NCBI GenBank assembly: GCA_049578545.1
Contig: JBAUMF010000040.1
Location: 1-64,000 of the forward strand
DNA length: 64,000 bases
Source of the DNA: DASQBT01 sp049578545
Lineage (GTDB): Bacteria > Pseudomonadota > Gammaproteobacteria > Burkholderiales > Thiobacillaceae
Direction: 5' to 3'
In this document: piece by piece, positions 25,100-35,492 of the stretch
How the letters are laid out: the number at the start of each line of letters is the position of its first letter
How positions within the stretch are numbered: the first letter of the stretch is position 1
Made by a program: the position numbers and the translations under genes
Notes under the pieces: generated by a model
What the model saw: only the letters and a program-made list of their open reading frames with translations
Database searches by the model: none
Told to the model about the DNA's origin: nothing

Positions 25100-26494
25100 A
25101 TGGGTTTAGAGTTTATGGCCCCCCTGATGTTCGCCTGTCTGGTGGTGCTTTTATTGTTGGGCTACCCGGTCGCGTTCTCGCTTGCCGCCAACGGATTGCT
25201 GTTCGCCTTCATCGGCATCCAGTCGGGCCACTTCGAATTCAGCCTGTTGCAGGCCTTGCCGGAGCGGGTATTCGGCATCCTCTCCAACTCGACCCTGCTG
25301 GCGATTCCCTTCTTCACCTTCATGGGCCTGATCCTGGAACGAACCGGCATGGCGGAAGACCTGCTGGATACGCTGGGTCAATTGTTCGGCCCGATACGCG
25401 GCGGACTGGCATATTCGGTGATTTTTGTCGGCGCGTTGCTCGCCGCAACAACCGGCGTGGTGGCCGCCTCCGTCATTGCCATGGGCCTGATTTCGTTGCC
25501 TGTAATGATGCGCTACGGCTACAACACCCGGCTGTCGGCCGGCGTGATTGCCGCCTCCGGCACGCTGGCGCAAATCATTCCGCCTTCACTGGTGCTCATC
25601 GTGCTGGCGGATCAGTTGCGTGTTTCGGTTGGCGACATGTACAGAGGCGCCCTGATGCCCAGCCTGATCCTGGCAGCCATCTATGTCAGTTATGTATTCC
25701 TGGTGACGCTCATCAAGCCAGCGGCTGCACCGGCGCTGCCCCTGGAGGCGCGCAGCGTCCGGGGCGTAGCCATGCTGAAACAAATCGTGGTCACCCTGAT
25801 GCCCCCGCTGGTGCTGATCTTCCTGGTGCTCGGCACCATTTTTATTGGCGTTGCCACCCCAACCGAAGGCGGCGCGATGGGCGCGGCCGGTGCACTCGTC
25901 CTGGCGTTGGTCAAGAAGCGTCTCAGTTTTGATCTGCTCAAACAGGCCATGGATTCCACCACCCGGCTGACCAGCTTTGTCATTTTCATCCTTATCGGCT
26001 CGACCGTCTTCACCCTGATATTCCGAGGCATGGACGGCGACACCTGGGTGGACAGTCTGCTCACCAGTCTGCCCGGCGGGCAGCTCGGCTTTCTGATTGT
26101 GGTCAACCTGATGGTGTTCGTATTGGCGTTCTTTCTCGATTTCTTCGAGATTGCCTTCATCATCGTTCCCCTGGTGGGGCCCATCGCCGCAAAGCTCGGC
26201 ATCGATCTGGTCTGGTTTGGGGTGCTGCTCGGCATCAACATGCAAACTTCCTTCATGCATCCGCCGTTTGGTTTTGCCCTGTTCTATCTGCGCAGCGTCG
26301 CGCCCAGGGAAGTGAAAACCACCGACATCTACTGGGGTGCGATTCCGTTTGTTCTGATCCAGATCATCATGGTCATCATGGTGCTTAGTTTCCCCGGCAT
26401 GGTCGGCATCAAGCAGGCGCCGCACAACACGTCGCTACCTTTCCCGATGGATTTCAACTCCGGCTCGGACCGGTTCTTGCCACCGGGGCGTTGA
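25100..26494 (+). CDS. TRAP transporter large permease, DctM family
   Basis: The 464-residue protein has about 12 hydrophobic segments. Typical DctM features are present: L-L-A-I-P-F-F-T-F-M-G near residue 70, G-V-V-A-A-S-V-I-A-M-G-L-I-S-L-P-V-M, I-P-P-S-L-V-L-I-V-L-A-D near 157, and M-H-P-P-F-G-F-A-L-F-Y-L-R near 380. It is the ion-coupled translocation subunit. The C-terminal tail of about 25 residues after the last helix is unusually long. The matching DctP receptor lies on the other strand at 27.7-28.8 kb. Confidence 0.93.
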   Translation: MGLEFMAPLMFACLVVLLLLGYPVAFSLAANGLLFAFIGIQSGHFEFSLLQALPERVFGILSNSTLLAIPFFTFMGLILERTGMAEDLLDTLGQLFGPIRGGLAYSVIFVGALLAATTGVVAASVIAMGLISLPVMMRYGYNTRLSAGVIAASGTLAQIIPPSLVLIVLADQLRVSVGDMYRGALMPSLILAAIYVSYVFLVTLIKPAAAPALPLEARSVRGVAMLKQIVVTLMPPLVLIFLVLGTIFIGVATPTEGGAMGAAGALVLALVKKRLSFDLLKQAMDSTTRLTSFVIFILIGSTVFTLIFRGMDGDTWVDSLLTSLPGGQLGFLIVVNLMVFVLAFFLDFFEIAFIIVPLVGPIAAKLGIDLVWFGVLLGINMQTSFMHPPFGFALFYLRSVAPREVKTTDIYWGAIPFVLIQIIMVIMVLSFPGMVGIKQAPHNTSLPFPMDFNSGSDRFLPPGR

Positions 26495-26707
26495 GTGAAA
26501 ACAGGGACTCGGACTGCGATAGGTCACCGTATTTGTCAGGTGACAGCCGGAAGAGCATTGAAAGGAACGGGATGCATCATCAAGATAATTCACTGCAAGG
26601 GCCGTCTCGATGTTGAAACGTCTGGACCCACAGGCCTGCAAATTGGAGTGTTACCGACTGGATGGACGCGTCACCAAGCTTTTCGCGAGGACCGTGAGGC
26701 GCTTCCC

Positions 26708-26880
26708 TTATTTGCTGGAACAAATGAAATTGTCGTAGCTCGACTACGCCAGCCTGAACACCTCAATTTCCATGTCGCAGGATTTGTTGCATTTGCCATC
26801 AATTTTGCCAGAGTCGGAATTTTTCGTGGCTCTCATCATAGGGCTGGAAAGCTGGCGGTTTGGCCTTTCCAGCACTTCCG
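26708..26880 (-). pseudogene. Decayed 3' end of a second dctP gene
   Basis: On the minus strand the last codons read M-E-I-E-V-F-R-L-A-stop-S-S-Y-D-N-F-I-C-S-S-K-stop, against M-E-I-A-W-F-K-V-A-E-S-S-Y-D-N-F-I-Y-Y-G-K at the end of the intact dctP (27699). Nucleotide similarity with the intact gene extends over about 170 bases, to where both read a CATCATAG(A/G)GCTGGAA stretch, after which it fades. There is an in-frame TAG. The rest of 26495-26996 holds no supported gene. Confidence 0.65.
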
Positions 26881-26996
26881 CTAATATAGGCATGAGTCTC
26901 ATCCCCGCTGCACAGGCCAAGTCAGTGCATGAATGGGGTGGGAATATTCATACACTATCAATATGGGAGTCAGGCGTTGCCAAAAGGATATCGAAC

Positions 26997-27644
26997 ATGA
27001 AGCTAAAAATGACCACATCATTGCTGTGGACCGCCTTGCTGGCAATCCTGGTGTCAGGTTGCGCCACCAAGGATTATGTCAATGAGCAGATCGCGTCCGT
27101 AAACAAGCGCCTCGAAGGCCAATCCACCAAGCTGGGCAATCTGGATTCGGGCTACGCTTCAGTGGGCCGTGACCTCAAGGCGCAGGGTAGCCGCATCGAT
27201 CGGAATGAGGCGAACATTGGGCAGAATTCAAAACTGGCCCAGGATGCTCTCGATCGGGCCAGTGCAGCCCATGTGCTGGCCGAAGGCAAATTGATTGACG
27301 AACTGGTATTGAGCGACGACAAGGTCAAATTTGCCTGGAACAAGGCGGTTATTTCCAAGGACGGCAAGGCTCAACTCGATGCATTCGCCCAGCAACTCAC
27401 GGTCGACAACAAGAATGTCTATATCGAGATTCAGGGTCATACCGACAGCACTGGTACAGCGGCCTACAACAAGCAGCTTGGCCTTGAGCGTGCCGAAGTT
27501 GTGCACGACTACCTCAATCAGGCCGGCATTCCATTACATCGCATGAATGTGATTTCCTACGGCGAAACCCGGCCGGTCACCGACAACAAAACCCGCGCAC
27601 ATCGCGCGCAGAACCGCCGGGTTGTGCTGGAAGTACTTAGATAG
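26997..27644 (+). CDS. OmpA-family lipoprotein (peptidoglycan-binding)
   Basis: ATG 26997 gives a lipoprotein signal (hydrophobic residues 8-20, lipobox L-V-S-G-C with Cys21). Residues 30-95 are predicted coiled coil, and 100-215 form an OmpA-like peptidoglycan-binding domain: I-E-I-Q-G-H-T-D-S-T-G, N-K-Q-L-G-L-E-R-A-E-V-V, and N-R-R-V-V-L-E-V at the end. The Asp and Arg residues that bind diaminopimelate are in these motifs. Size 215 aa. It probably anchors the outer membrane to the cell wall. It is convergent with dctP across a bidirectional terminator. Confidence 0.88.
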   Translation: MKLKMTTSLLWTALLAILVSGCATKDYVNEQIASVNKRLEGQSTKLGNLDSGYASVGRDLKAQGSRIDRNEANIGQNSKLAQDALDRASAAHVLAEGKLIDELVLSDDKVKFAWNKAVISKDGKAQLDAFAQQLTVDNKNVYIEIQGHTDSTGTAAYNKQLGLERAEVVHDYLNQAGIPLHRMNVISYGETRPVTDNKTRAHRAQNRRVVLEVLR

Positions 27645-27657
27645 GTTGTGACTTGAA

Positions 27658-27685
27658 GAAAGCCGGGCAAGGCCCGGCGTCTTTG
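27658..27685. terminator. Bidirectional terminator between OmpA-like gene and dctP
   Basis: GCCGGGC (27662-27668) and GCCCGGC (27672-27678) form a perfect 7-bp stem with a 3-nt loop, flanked by AAGAAA on the left and GTCTTTG on the right. It is placed between two convergent genes and can serve both. Confidence 0.75.
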
Positions 27686-27698
27686 TGCGCACATCAAC

Positions 27699-28811
27699 TC
27701 ATTTGCCGTAATAAATGAAGTTGTCGTAACTCGATTCGGCCACCTTGAACCAGGCGATTTCCATTTCGCGGAATTTATTCCATTCGGAATAAATCCTGGC
27801 GAAGTCGGGATTTTTCCTGGCCTCTTCATCATAGAGCTGGAATGCCGCCTTCTTGGCCGCTTCCATGACATCCGCGGGGAAGGGCATGAGTTTCACGCCA
27901 GCCTGAATGAGCCGCGCCATGGCTTCGGGGTTCTTTGCGTCGTACTGGGCCAGCATGGTGATATTGGCTTCGGCGCTGGCGGTTTCGAATGCCTGCTTGT
28001 ACTCGTCCGGCAACGTCGCCCATTTGTCCTTGTTGATGTAGAAGGAGAGTTGCGGGCCGCCCTCCCACCAGCCGGGGAACAGATAGTACTTGGCTATCTT
28101 GTAGAAGCCGAGTTTTTCATCGTCATACGGGCCCACCCATTCGGCCGCGTCGATGGCGCCTTTTTCCAGCGCCGGATAAATATCGCCGCCCGCAATGGTC
28201 TGCGGCACGGCGCCCAGCCTGGCCATGATCTCGCCGCCGATGCCGGGGATGCGCATCTTCAGACCCTTGAGGTCGTCGAGCTTTTCGATGGGTTTGCGAA
28301 ACCAGCCGCCCATTTGCGTGCCGGTGTTGCCACCAGGAAACTGCACGATGTTGTATTTGGCGAAGAACTCGCGCATGAGTTGAATGCCGCCACCCGCGTA
28401 CATCCAGGCATTCTGATGGCGCGCCGTCAAGCCAAACGGGATCGCACAATCAAACGCGAACGCCTTGTTCTTGCCGACGTAGTAGTAGCTGGCCGAGTGC
28501 CCGCATTCCACGGTGCCGTTCTGCACCGCATCGAGTACCTGCAAGCCGGGCACGAGCTCCCCGCCCGCATGCACCTTGATCTGGAACTTGCCACCGGTGA
28601 TTTTTGCAATCCGGTCCGACAGCGCTTCGGCAGCGCCGTATATGGTATCGAGACTTTTCGGAAAGCTGGAAGCGAGGCGCCAGTGAATGTCCGGCAAACC
28701 TTCGGTTTTGACGCCGGCTGACTGTTTGCTGCAACCGGTCAGTGCGACAGCGGAACTCGCGGCCAGCCCGGCGCCGGCTCCCTTGAGAAAATCACGGCGT
28801 TTCATCAACAT
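27699..28811 (-). CDS. TRAP transporter solute receptor, DctP family
   Basis: The 370-residue protein has a Tat-type signal (R-R-D-F-L-K-G at residues 5-11) with a possible lipobox (L-T-G-C, Cys27). The mature part fits DctP: I-H-W-R-L-A-S-S-F-P-K, F-Q-I-K-V-H-A-G-G-E-L, a central G-L-K-M-R-I-P-G-I-G-G that contains the conserved Arg for carboxylate binding, then G-G-D-I-Y-P-A-L-E-K-G-A-I-D-A-A-E-W. It is exported to the periplasm, where it binds the substrate and delivers it to the DctQM permease. It is read opposite to dctQM, which is uncommon. ATG 28805 is an alternative start. Confidence 0.92.
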   Translation of the reverse strand: MLMKRRDFLKGAGAGLAASSAVALTGCSKQSAGVKTEGLPDIHWRLASSFPKSLDTIYGAAEALSDRIAKITGGKFQIKVHAGGELVPGLQVLDAVQNGTVECGHSASYYYVGKNKAFAFDCAIPFGLTARHQNAWMYAGGGIQLMREFFAKYNIVQFPGGNTGTQMGGWFRKPIEKLDDLKGLKMRIPGIGGEIMARLGAVPQTIAGGDIYPALEKGAIDAAEWVGPYDDEKLGFYKIAKYYLFPGWWEGGPQLSFYINKDKWATLPDEYKQAFETASAEANITMLAQYDAKNPEAMARLIQAGVKLMPFPADVMEAAKKAAFQLYDEEARKNPDFARIYSEWNKFREMEIAWFKVAESSYDNFIYYGK

Positions 28812-28884
28812 AAGTGTTTCCAGTCTATAGGTAAGAAGTATTCGTCAGTCTAGAATTATAAAGATTTGTTTTCGCCCTCTTCCC

Positions 28885-29685
28885 ATGCCCCTTAACATTC
28901 GACTTGCACTTGGCCTTGCCGGTGTTCCGCCAAATGACACCCCTAAGTCGCAACAATGGGAAAAACGCCTGCACTGGCCTGTGGTCATCGCCACGCTGCT
29001 TGCAATCCCGGCGTTCTACCTCACTGAACTCTCCGGCGAAGTCCACCTCAGGGAACTGGGCCGGGCCATGGATGCGATTGTACTGCTGACCTTTGCGCTG
29101 GAGCTCGCCATCATGCTTGCGGCATGCAGGCAGAAGAAGCGCTACCTTATTTATAACTGGCTGACTGTCGCCATCGTCCTTGCAACCGGCATTTCGGTAT
29201 TGCTCCCTCAATTGCCCGGTGAGTTGACCGCATTGTTCCGGCTGATGCGGCTTGCCATCGTCAGCCTGCTGGTTGCTCAAATCGCGCATTCGTTTCGTGC
29301 AATTACGCCGGGGTCCACTCCATATATCCTGATGATCGGGTTCGGACTGATGCTTCTCGCCGGAGGTGGCTTTTATTTGCTTGAACCGACTGTTCAAACA
29401 TATTGGGATGGAGTCTGGCTGGCCTTTACGAGTGGTCTGACCGTCGGTTACGGCGATATCGTGCCGACCACCGGACCTTCGCGTCTATTTGCCGGCGTGG
29501 TGATTGTGCTGACGTATGGCGTAATGTCGCTGGTCACGGCGTCCATTGCGGCCTTCTTCGTCGGCAAGGAAGACGCCGTGCTGCGTCGCGAGATGCATCA
29601 GGATCTGAAAGCGCTCAGGATAGAGGTTCAGCAACTGCGAAGAACCGTCGAGAACGCAACAAAAGGCAGCGATTCCGGCCATTAG
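28885..29685 (+). CDS. Voltage-gated-type potassium channel
   Basis: The 266-residue protein has about six hydrophobic segments, of which one (about 125-145, F-R-L-M-R-L-A-I-V-S-L) is Arg-rich like an S4 helix. The pore has the selectivity filter T-V-G-Y-G-D at about 190-195 followed by T-G-P-S-R-L-F-A-G and a last helix. The C-terminal 35 residues are a coiled coil that probably drives tetramerisation. It lies divergently from dctP, with 73 bases between the starts. Confidence 0.85.
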   Translation: MPLNIRLALGLAGVPPNDTPKSQQWEKRLHWPVVIATLLAIPAFYLTELSGEVHLRELGRAMDAIVLLTFALELAIMLAACRQKKRYLIYNWLTVAIVLATGISVLLPQLPGELTALFRLMRLAIVSLLVAQIAHSFRAITPGSTPYILMIGFGLMLLAGGGFYLLEPTVQTYWDGVWLAFTSGLTVGYGDIVPTTGPSRLFAGVVIVLTYGVMSLVTASIAAFFVGKEDAVLRREMHQDLKALRIEVQQLRRTVENATKGSDSGH

Positions 29686-29742
29686 TGCCAGCCTGGCCGT
29701 GGTAAAATTTGCCTTCCCTCAAGCCTTGCCAACGGAGTCGCC

Positions 29743-30993
<1,251 letters not shown>

Positions 30994-31074
30994 CAGGGAT
31001 CAGGAATCAGCGGGATGCGCGGCGTCGCCGCGCCTCTATCTGATACCTGATACCTGGCCTCTGATGCCTCGCGT

Positions 31075-31524
31075 ATGAAGTGTCCTTTCTGTGGCAACGC
31101 TGACACCCAGGTCGTCGACTCCCGGGTCAACGAAGCAGGCGACACCATCCGCCGTCGCCGTCGCTGCATCGCCTGCGACAAGCGCTTCACCACGTTCGAA
31201 ACAGCTGAACTGCGCCTGCCGCAGATCGTAAAGAGCAATGGCATGCGTGAGGAATTTTCTGCAGAGAAACTGCGCGAAGGCTTTCGCCGCGCCCTGCATA
31301 AGCGCCCTGTTTCCACTGAGCTGGTGGACCAGGCCATCGACCATATCCGGCAAAAGTTGCTGACCATGGGCGAACGTGAGCTTCCTGCGCGTGAAGTCGG
31401 TGAACTGGTGATGAATGAACTCAAGAAGCTGGACAAGGTCGCCTATATCCGGTTTGCTTCCGTCTATCGCAGCTTCCAGGATGTAAACGACTTCCGCGAC
31501 GCCTTGCAGGAAGTGGATAAGTGA
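31075..31524 (+). CDS. nrdR: Transcriptional repressor NrdR
   Basis: The 149-residue protein has the N-terminal zinc ribbon (C-P-F-C-G near 3-7 and C-I-A-C-D near 31-35) followed by an ATP-cone domain (I-V-K-S-N-G-M-R-E-E-F-S-A-E-K-L, then F-R-R-A-L-H-K-R-P). It senses ATP/dATP and represses ribonucleotide reductase genes. Its likely targets in this window are nrdA (46 kb) and nrdB (49.8 kb), although I could not find a convincing NrdR box upstream of either. Confidence 0.96.
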   Translation: MKCPFCGNADTQVVDSRVNEAGDTIRRRRRCIACDKRFTTFETAELRLPQIVKSNGMREEFSAEKLREGFRRALHKRPVSTELVDQAIDHIRQKLLTMGERELPAREVGELVMNELKKLDKVAYIRFASVYRSFQDVNDFRDALQEVDK

Positions 31525-31658
31525 GGCTGCGAGCAGTAAGGAGGGGCCCCACGAAGTGGGGATCCGCACGTCCGCGAGCAGCCTCAGCCCACGACGTGCC
31601 AGAAGCTGGAGCTGGCGAGGTGCTGGCGGAGGGGGCCGCGTGAGACCTGAAAGCTGAG

Positions 31659-32750
31659 ATGTTCACCGAGCAGGATTACGCCTACATGGCCCGCGCCCTG
31701 CAGCTGGCAGAACGCGGACTTTACACGACCACGCCCAATCCACGGGTGGGCTGCGTCATCGTCAAGGATGGCAAGGTCATAGGCGAAGGCTGGCACATCA
31801 GAAGCGGCGAACCGCATGCCGAAATTCATGCCCTGATGGAAGCCGGGGCAAGCGCGCAGGGTGCAACCGTTTACGTCACGCTCGAACCCTGTTCGCATCA
31901 CGGTCGCACACCACCGTGCGCGGATGCACTGACCGAAGCTGGCGTAGGTCGCGTCGTGGCGGCGATGAGCGACCCCAACCCTCAGGTTTCCGGTAACGGC
32001 CTGACGCGCCTGGCGGCATCGGGCATTCAGACGGCCAGCGGATTACTGGAAGCCGAAGCAAGGAAACTCAATGAAGGCTTCATCAAGCGGATGATCTATG
32101 GCCATCCCTTCGTGCGAATCAAGACCGCATCTTCACTTGATGGCAAAACGGCGCTGTCGGACGGCAAGTCGCAATGGATCACCGGCGACCCTGCGCGGCT
32201 TGACGTGCACCGCATGCGCGCCCGCTCCTGCGCCATCATCACCGGCATAGGCACCGTGACGGCGGACGATCCCCAACTGAACGTCAGAGGCGTGGACACC
32301 ACTCGCCAGCCTTTGAAGGTAATTGTGGATTCGCAGCTGCGCATGCCCGCGGATGCGAGGATACTTGCCGAGGGGAAAACCCTTGTAGCCTGCTCACAGC
32401 CGGCTGCGAAGAACGCTGCAGCCCTGGAAGCCGCCGGCGCACAAATTCTCTGTCTGCCACAAGCCGATGGCAAGGTCGATCTCAACGCCCTCCTGTCCCG
32501 CCTCGCGCAAATGGGCATCAACGAAGCAATGACCGAAGCCGGTGCGAATCTCAACGGAGCCCTCCTGGCAGCAAACCTGGTGGACGAGTGGGTGCAATAT
32601 GTCGCGCCGGTGCTACTGGGCGACAGCGCGCGCGCCCTGTTCAAGCTGTCCGAACCCGCCTCTATGGAGCAGCGCCTGAGCTGGCAATTGATGGACAGCC
32701 GGCAACTGGGAAATGACCTTCGACTCACCTGGCGGCCAATAAGGGATTAG
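31659..32750 (+). CDS. ribD: Riboflavin biosynthesis deaminase/reductase RibD
   Basis: The 363-residue protein has an N-terminal zinc deaminase (H-A-E-I-H-A-L near 50-56, and E-P-C-S-H-H-G-R-T-P-P-C near 75-86, giving the His and two Cys ligands) and a C-terminal DHFR-like reductase (I-K-T-A-S-S-L-D-G-K-T-A near 149-160). It carries out steps two and three of the pathway from GTP to riboflavin. Confidence 0.96.
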   Translation: MFTEQDYAYMARALQLAERGLYTTTPNPRVGCVIVKDGKVIGEGWHIRSGEPHAEIHALMEAGASAQGATVYVTLEPCSHHGRTPPCADALTEAGVGRVVAAMSDPNPQVSGNGLTRLAASGIQTASGLLEAEARKLNEGFIKRMIYGHPFVRIKTASSLDGKTALSDGKSQWITGDPARLDVHRMRARSCAIITGIGTVTADDPQLNVRGVDTTRQPLKVIVDSQLRMPADARILAEGKTLVACSQPAAKNAAALEAAGAQILCLPQADGKVDLNALLSRLAQMGINEAMTEAGANLNGALLAANLVDEWVQYVAPVLLGDSARALFKLSEPASMEQRLSWQLMDSRQLGNDLRLTWRPIRD

Positions 32751-32759
32751 GCGGCTACG

Positions 32760-33533
32760 ATGAGCTTCAAGGACCATTTTTCCGGGGGCTCAGCAAATTA
32801 CGCCGCGTTCCGTCCAGGCTATCCGCCTGCTCTGTTCGAGTGGCTGGCCGGGCAATGCAATCAGCATGATCTTGCCTGGGACTGCGGGACGGGAAGCGGC
32901 CAGGCCGCCGTTGATCTGGCCCCTCATTTCAGGCGTGTCATTGCCACCGATGCGAGCGCCCAGCAGATCCAGTCAGCCCGATCGCAGGCCGGTGTTGAAT
33001 ACGGGGTTGCAGCCGCAGAATCCAGCGCTCTGGAAGATGCCTGTGTGGACTTGCTTACGGTTGCCCAGGCCGCGCACTGGTTTGTTCTGGAATGTTTCTA
33101 CGCAGAGGCAAAGCGGGTGTTGCGTGCGCAAGGCGTGATTGCCCTGTGGGGTTATGGCCGGCTGGTTTTGCCCGCCGCGCTGGATGAACCGCTGGCCCAC
33201 TTTTATGAACATATCGTCGGTCCCTGCTGGCCGCCGGAACGCGTCTTGATAGACGAGGGCTACCGCAGCCTTGCGTTTCCGTTCAAGGAGATTGCCGCAC
33301 CCCGCTTTTCTATTGAAGTGTGCTGGACCCTGCCACGCCTGATCGCCTATCTTTCAACCTGGTCGGCGGTCGAACGCCATATCGAAGCGAATGACTGCAA
33401 TCCGCTCATCCCACTCGAAAACGAATTGGCGGCCAGGTGGGATGCCGGAAAGGCAAGCGAAGGCAGGGACGGTCTACCCGAGACTGCGCTACGCATTGAA
33501 TGGCCGCTTTTCCTCAGAGTGGGCCGCACTTGA
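32760..33533 (+). CDS. Class I SAM-dependent methyltransferase
   Basis: The 257-residue protein begins 9 bases after ribD ends. It has F-S-G-G-S-A-N-Y-A-A-F-R-P-G-Y-P, and motif I W-D-C-G-T-G-S-G-Q-A near 41-50, V-I-A-T-D-A-S-A-Q-Q for the acidic SAM residue, and a D-L-L-T-V-A-Q-A-A-H-W-F block. Such proteins form a widespread methyltransferase family (UbiE/trans-aconitate-type) of uncertain substrate. It splits ribD from ribE in the operon. Confidence 0.85.
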   Translation: MSFKDHFSGGSANYAAFRPGYPPALFEWLAGQCNQHDLAWDCGTGSGQAAVDLAPHFRRVIATDASAQQIQSARSQAGVEYGVAAAESSALEDACVDLLTVAQAAHWFVLECFYAEAKRVLRAQGVIALWGYGRLVLPAALDEPLAHFYEHIVGPCWPPERVLIDEGYRSLAFPFKEIAAPRFSIEVCWTLPRLIAYLSTWSAVERHIEANDCNPLIPLENELAARWDAGKASEGRDGLPETALRIEWPLFLRVGRT

Positions 33534-33634
33534 TCCATTGAGACAAAACGGGGTGTGGGGTTCCACCAACAGACCTAAAGCCCTAAAATGGCTGTTTTCC
33601 TTGGTACGGGTGCAGTCAGACCCCTCGCTCTTTT

Positions 33635-34240
33635 ATGTTCACGGGCATTATTCAGGCTGTAGGCCACATTCATGACTATGAAGCGCGCGGCGCCGACGCC
33701 CGCATGGTGATCCAGGGTGGCGGGCTCGATCTGTCTGATGTTTCCCGGGGTGACAGCATCGCGGTCAATGGTGTGTGTCTGACCGCCATCGCGCTGACAG
33801 CGGAATCCTTCACGGTCGATGTCTCCGCTGAGACCCTGCGCTGCACCGAAGGCTTCTTGCCGGGAGCCGAAGTCAACCTGGAAAAAGCCCTGCGTGCCAT
33901 GGATCGTCTGGGCGGCCATATTGTCTCGGGTCATGTTGACGGGGTTGGAACCATCACCCGGTTCGAACCAGCGGGCGAAAGTCATTTTGTCGAAATTGAA
34001 GCGCCGGCCAATTTGGCGCGCTACATTGCGGCCAAAGGATCCATCACCGTCAATGGCGTGTCGCTCACGGTCAATCAGGTTCACGGCAACCGTTTCACCC
34101 TCAACCTGATCCCGCATACGCTGGCACAAACCACGCTCAAAAAGGTCACGCCGGGCAGCCGTGCAAATCTGGAAATCGATATGGTGGCGCGCTATGTTGA
34201 GCGCCTCACTGAATTCATGAATGCAGGGGACAAGGATTAA
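33635..34240 (+). CDS. ribE: Riboflavin synthase alpha chain RibE
   Basis: The 201-residue protein is a tandem of two lumazine-binding modules: M-F-T-G-I-I-Q, N-G-V-C-L-T and G-H-I-V-S-G-H-V-D-G-V-G in the first, then N-G-V-S-L-T-V-N and F-T-L-N-L-I-P-H-T in the second. It makes riboflavin and a pyrimidine from two molecules of dimethylribityllumazine, the product of RibH. Confidence 0.96.
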   Translation: MFTGIIQAVGHIHDYEARGADARMVIQGGGLDLSDVSRGDSIAVNGVCLTAIALTAESFTVDVSAETLRCTEGFLPGAEVNLEKALRAMDRLGGHIVSGHVDGVGTITRFEPAGESHFVEIEAPANLARYIAAKGSITVNGVSLTVNQVHGNRFTLNLIPHTLAQTTLKKVTPGSRANLEIDMVARYVERLTEFMNAGDKD

Positions 34241-34386
34241 ATGACTGCCTGTGGAAATAGCAACGGACAGGCTTGCCTGCGCGACGCCCGGAACGGATGG
34301 ACCCGCTTGTACCCACCAGGCGGTGATTCCGGTCATCGGTTCAGCAGGCCGGCCAAGCCACACAATCCATCTATCGCGACAGTCAA

Positions 34387-35478
34387 ATGAGCCTTGCACC
34401 CATCACCGACATCATTGCCGACCTGAAAGCGGGCCGCATGGTCATTCTGGTGGATGAAGAAGACCGTGAGAACGAAGGCGATCTGGTCATGGCCGCTGAA
34501 TTCGTCACTCCGGACGCCATCAACTTCATGGCCAAATATGGCCGCGGCCTGATCTGCCTGACGCTTACCGATGAGCGTTGCCGTCAGCTTGGTTTGCGCC
34601 AGATGGTAAGCGAAAATCAGACTCCGCACGGCACCGCCTTCACGGTTTCCATTGAAGCGGCGCAAGGGGTCACCACCGGAATTTCGGCGGCCGATCGCGC
34701 CGTCACGATCAAGGCCGCCGTCGCCAAGGACGCCAGGCCAACGGATATCATCCAGCCGGGCCACGTCTTCCCGCTGCGCGCTCAACCAGGCGGCGTGCTG
34801 GTGCGCGCCGGCCATACCGAAGCGGGTTGCGACCTTGCGGCACTCGCAGGGCTGGTATCCGCTTCGGTCATCTGCGAAATCCTGAAGGACGACGGCACCA
34901 TGGCGCGCCTTCCTGATCTGGTTGAGTTTGGCAAGGAACACGGGCTCAAGATCGGCGCCATTGCCGACCTCATTCACTATCGCAATCAGACCGAAAGCCT
35001 GGTCGAACGCCTGTCCGATCGGCTGATCCAGACCGTTTACGGCGCGTTCCGTCTGATCGCCTACCGCGACAAATCCGCCAAGGAAACCCATCTCGCACTG
35101 GTCAAAGGTGAAATCGCCGCCGACCGGGAAACTCTGGTGAGAGTCCATGAACCGTTGAGCGTAATGGATTTTCTCGATGTGACGGGCGGCCATCATTCCT
35201 GGCCCATCATGGGTGCGCTGGAGCGCATTGCCGAAAGCCAGAGTGGCGTCATGGTTCTGCTGCACCGGCCGGAGACAGCGGATGCGCTGCTGCAGCGCAT
35301 TCTCCCCTCCACCGCGCCGCTCACCCCCAGAAAACCTGACCTGCGCGACTATGGCATCGGTGCACAGATTCTGAAGGATCTGGGTGTGGGTAAAATGAAA
35401 CTGCTCGCCAGCCCGCGCAAAATGCCGGCCATGGACGGTTTCGGCCTGGAAGTCACCGGTTATCTCTCTCGCAACTGA
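34387..35478 (+). CDS. ribBA: DHBP synthase RibB with degenerate RibA domain (RibBA)
   Basis: The 363-residue protein has an intact N-terminal 3,4-dihydroxy-2-butanone-4-phosphate synthase domain: D-E-E-D-R-E-N-E-G-D-L-V near 22-33 and H-T-E-A-G-C-D-L near 144-151. The C-terminal 150 residues have the RibA position but lack the GTP cyclohydrolase II zinc cysteines and the G-x-x-C-D-C segment: the area reads V-H-E-P-L-S-V-M-D-F-L-D-V. Therefore RibB activity is expected, while the RibA reaction probably needs another gene. Degenerate RibA domains are known in several proteobacteria. Confidence 0.93.
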   Translation: MSLAPITDIIADLKAGRMVILVDEEDRENEGDLVMAAEFVTPDAINFMAKYGRGLICLTLTDERCRQLGLRQMVSENQTPHGTAFTVSIEAAQGVTTGISAADRAVTIKAAVAKDARPTDIIQPGHVFPLRAQPGGVLVRAGHTEAGCDLAALAGLVSASVICEILKDDGTMARLPDLVEFGKEHGLKIGAIADLIHYRNQTESLVERLSDRLIQTVYGAFRLIAYRDKSAKETHLALVKGEIAADRETLVRVHEPLSVMDFLDVTGGHHSWPIMGALERIAESQSGVMVLLHRPETADALLQRILPSTAPLTPRKPDLRDYGIGAQILKDLGVGKMKLLASPRKMPAMDGFGLEVTGYLSRN

Positions 35479-35492
35479 CTGGAGGAATTATC

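Noticed and set aside
33540..34386. FMN riboswitch before ribE or ribBA
   Set aside because: No RFN-element signature (such as AGGGGC...GGTGAAATTCC) could be seen in either spacer.
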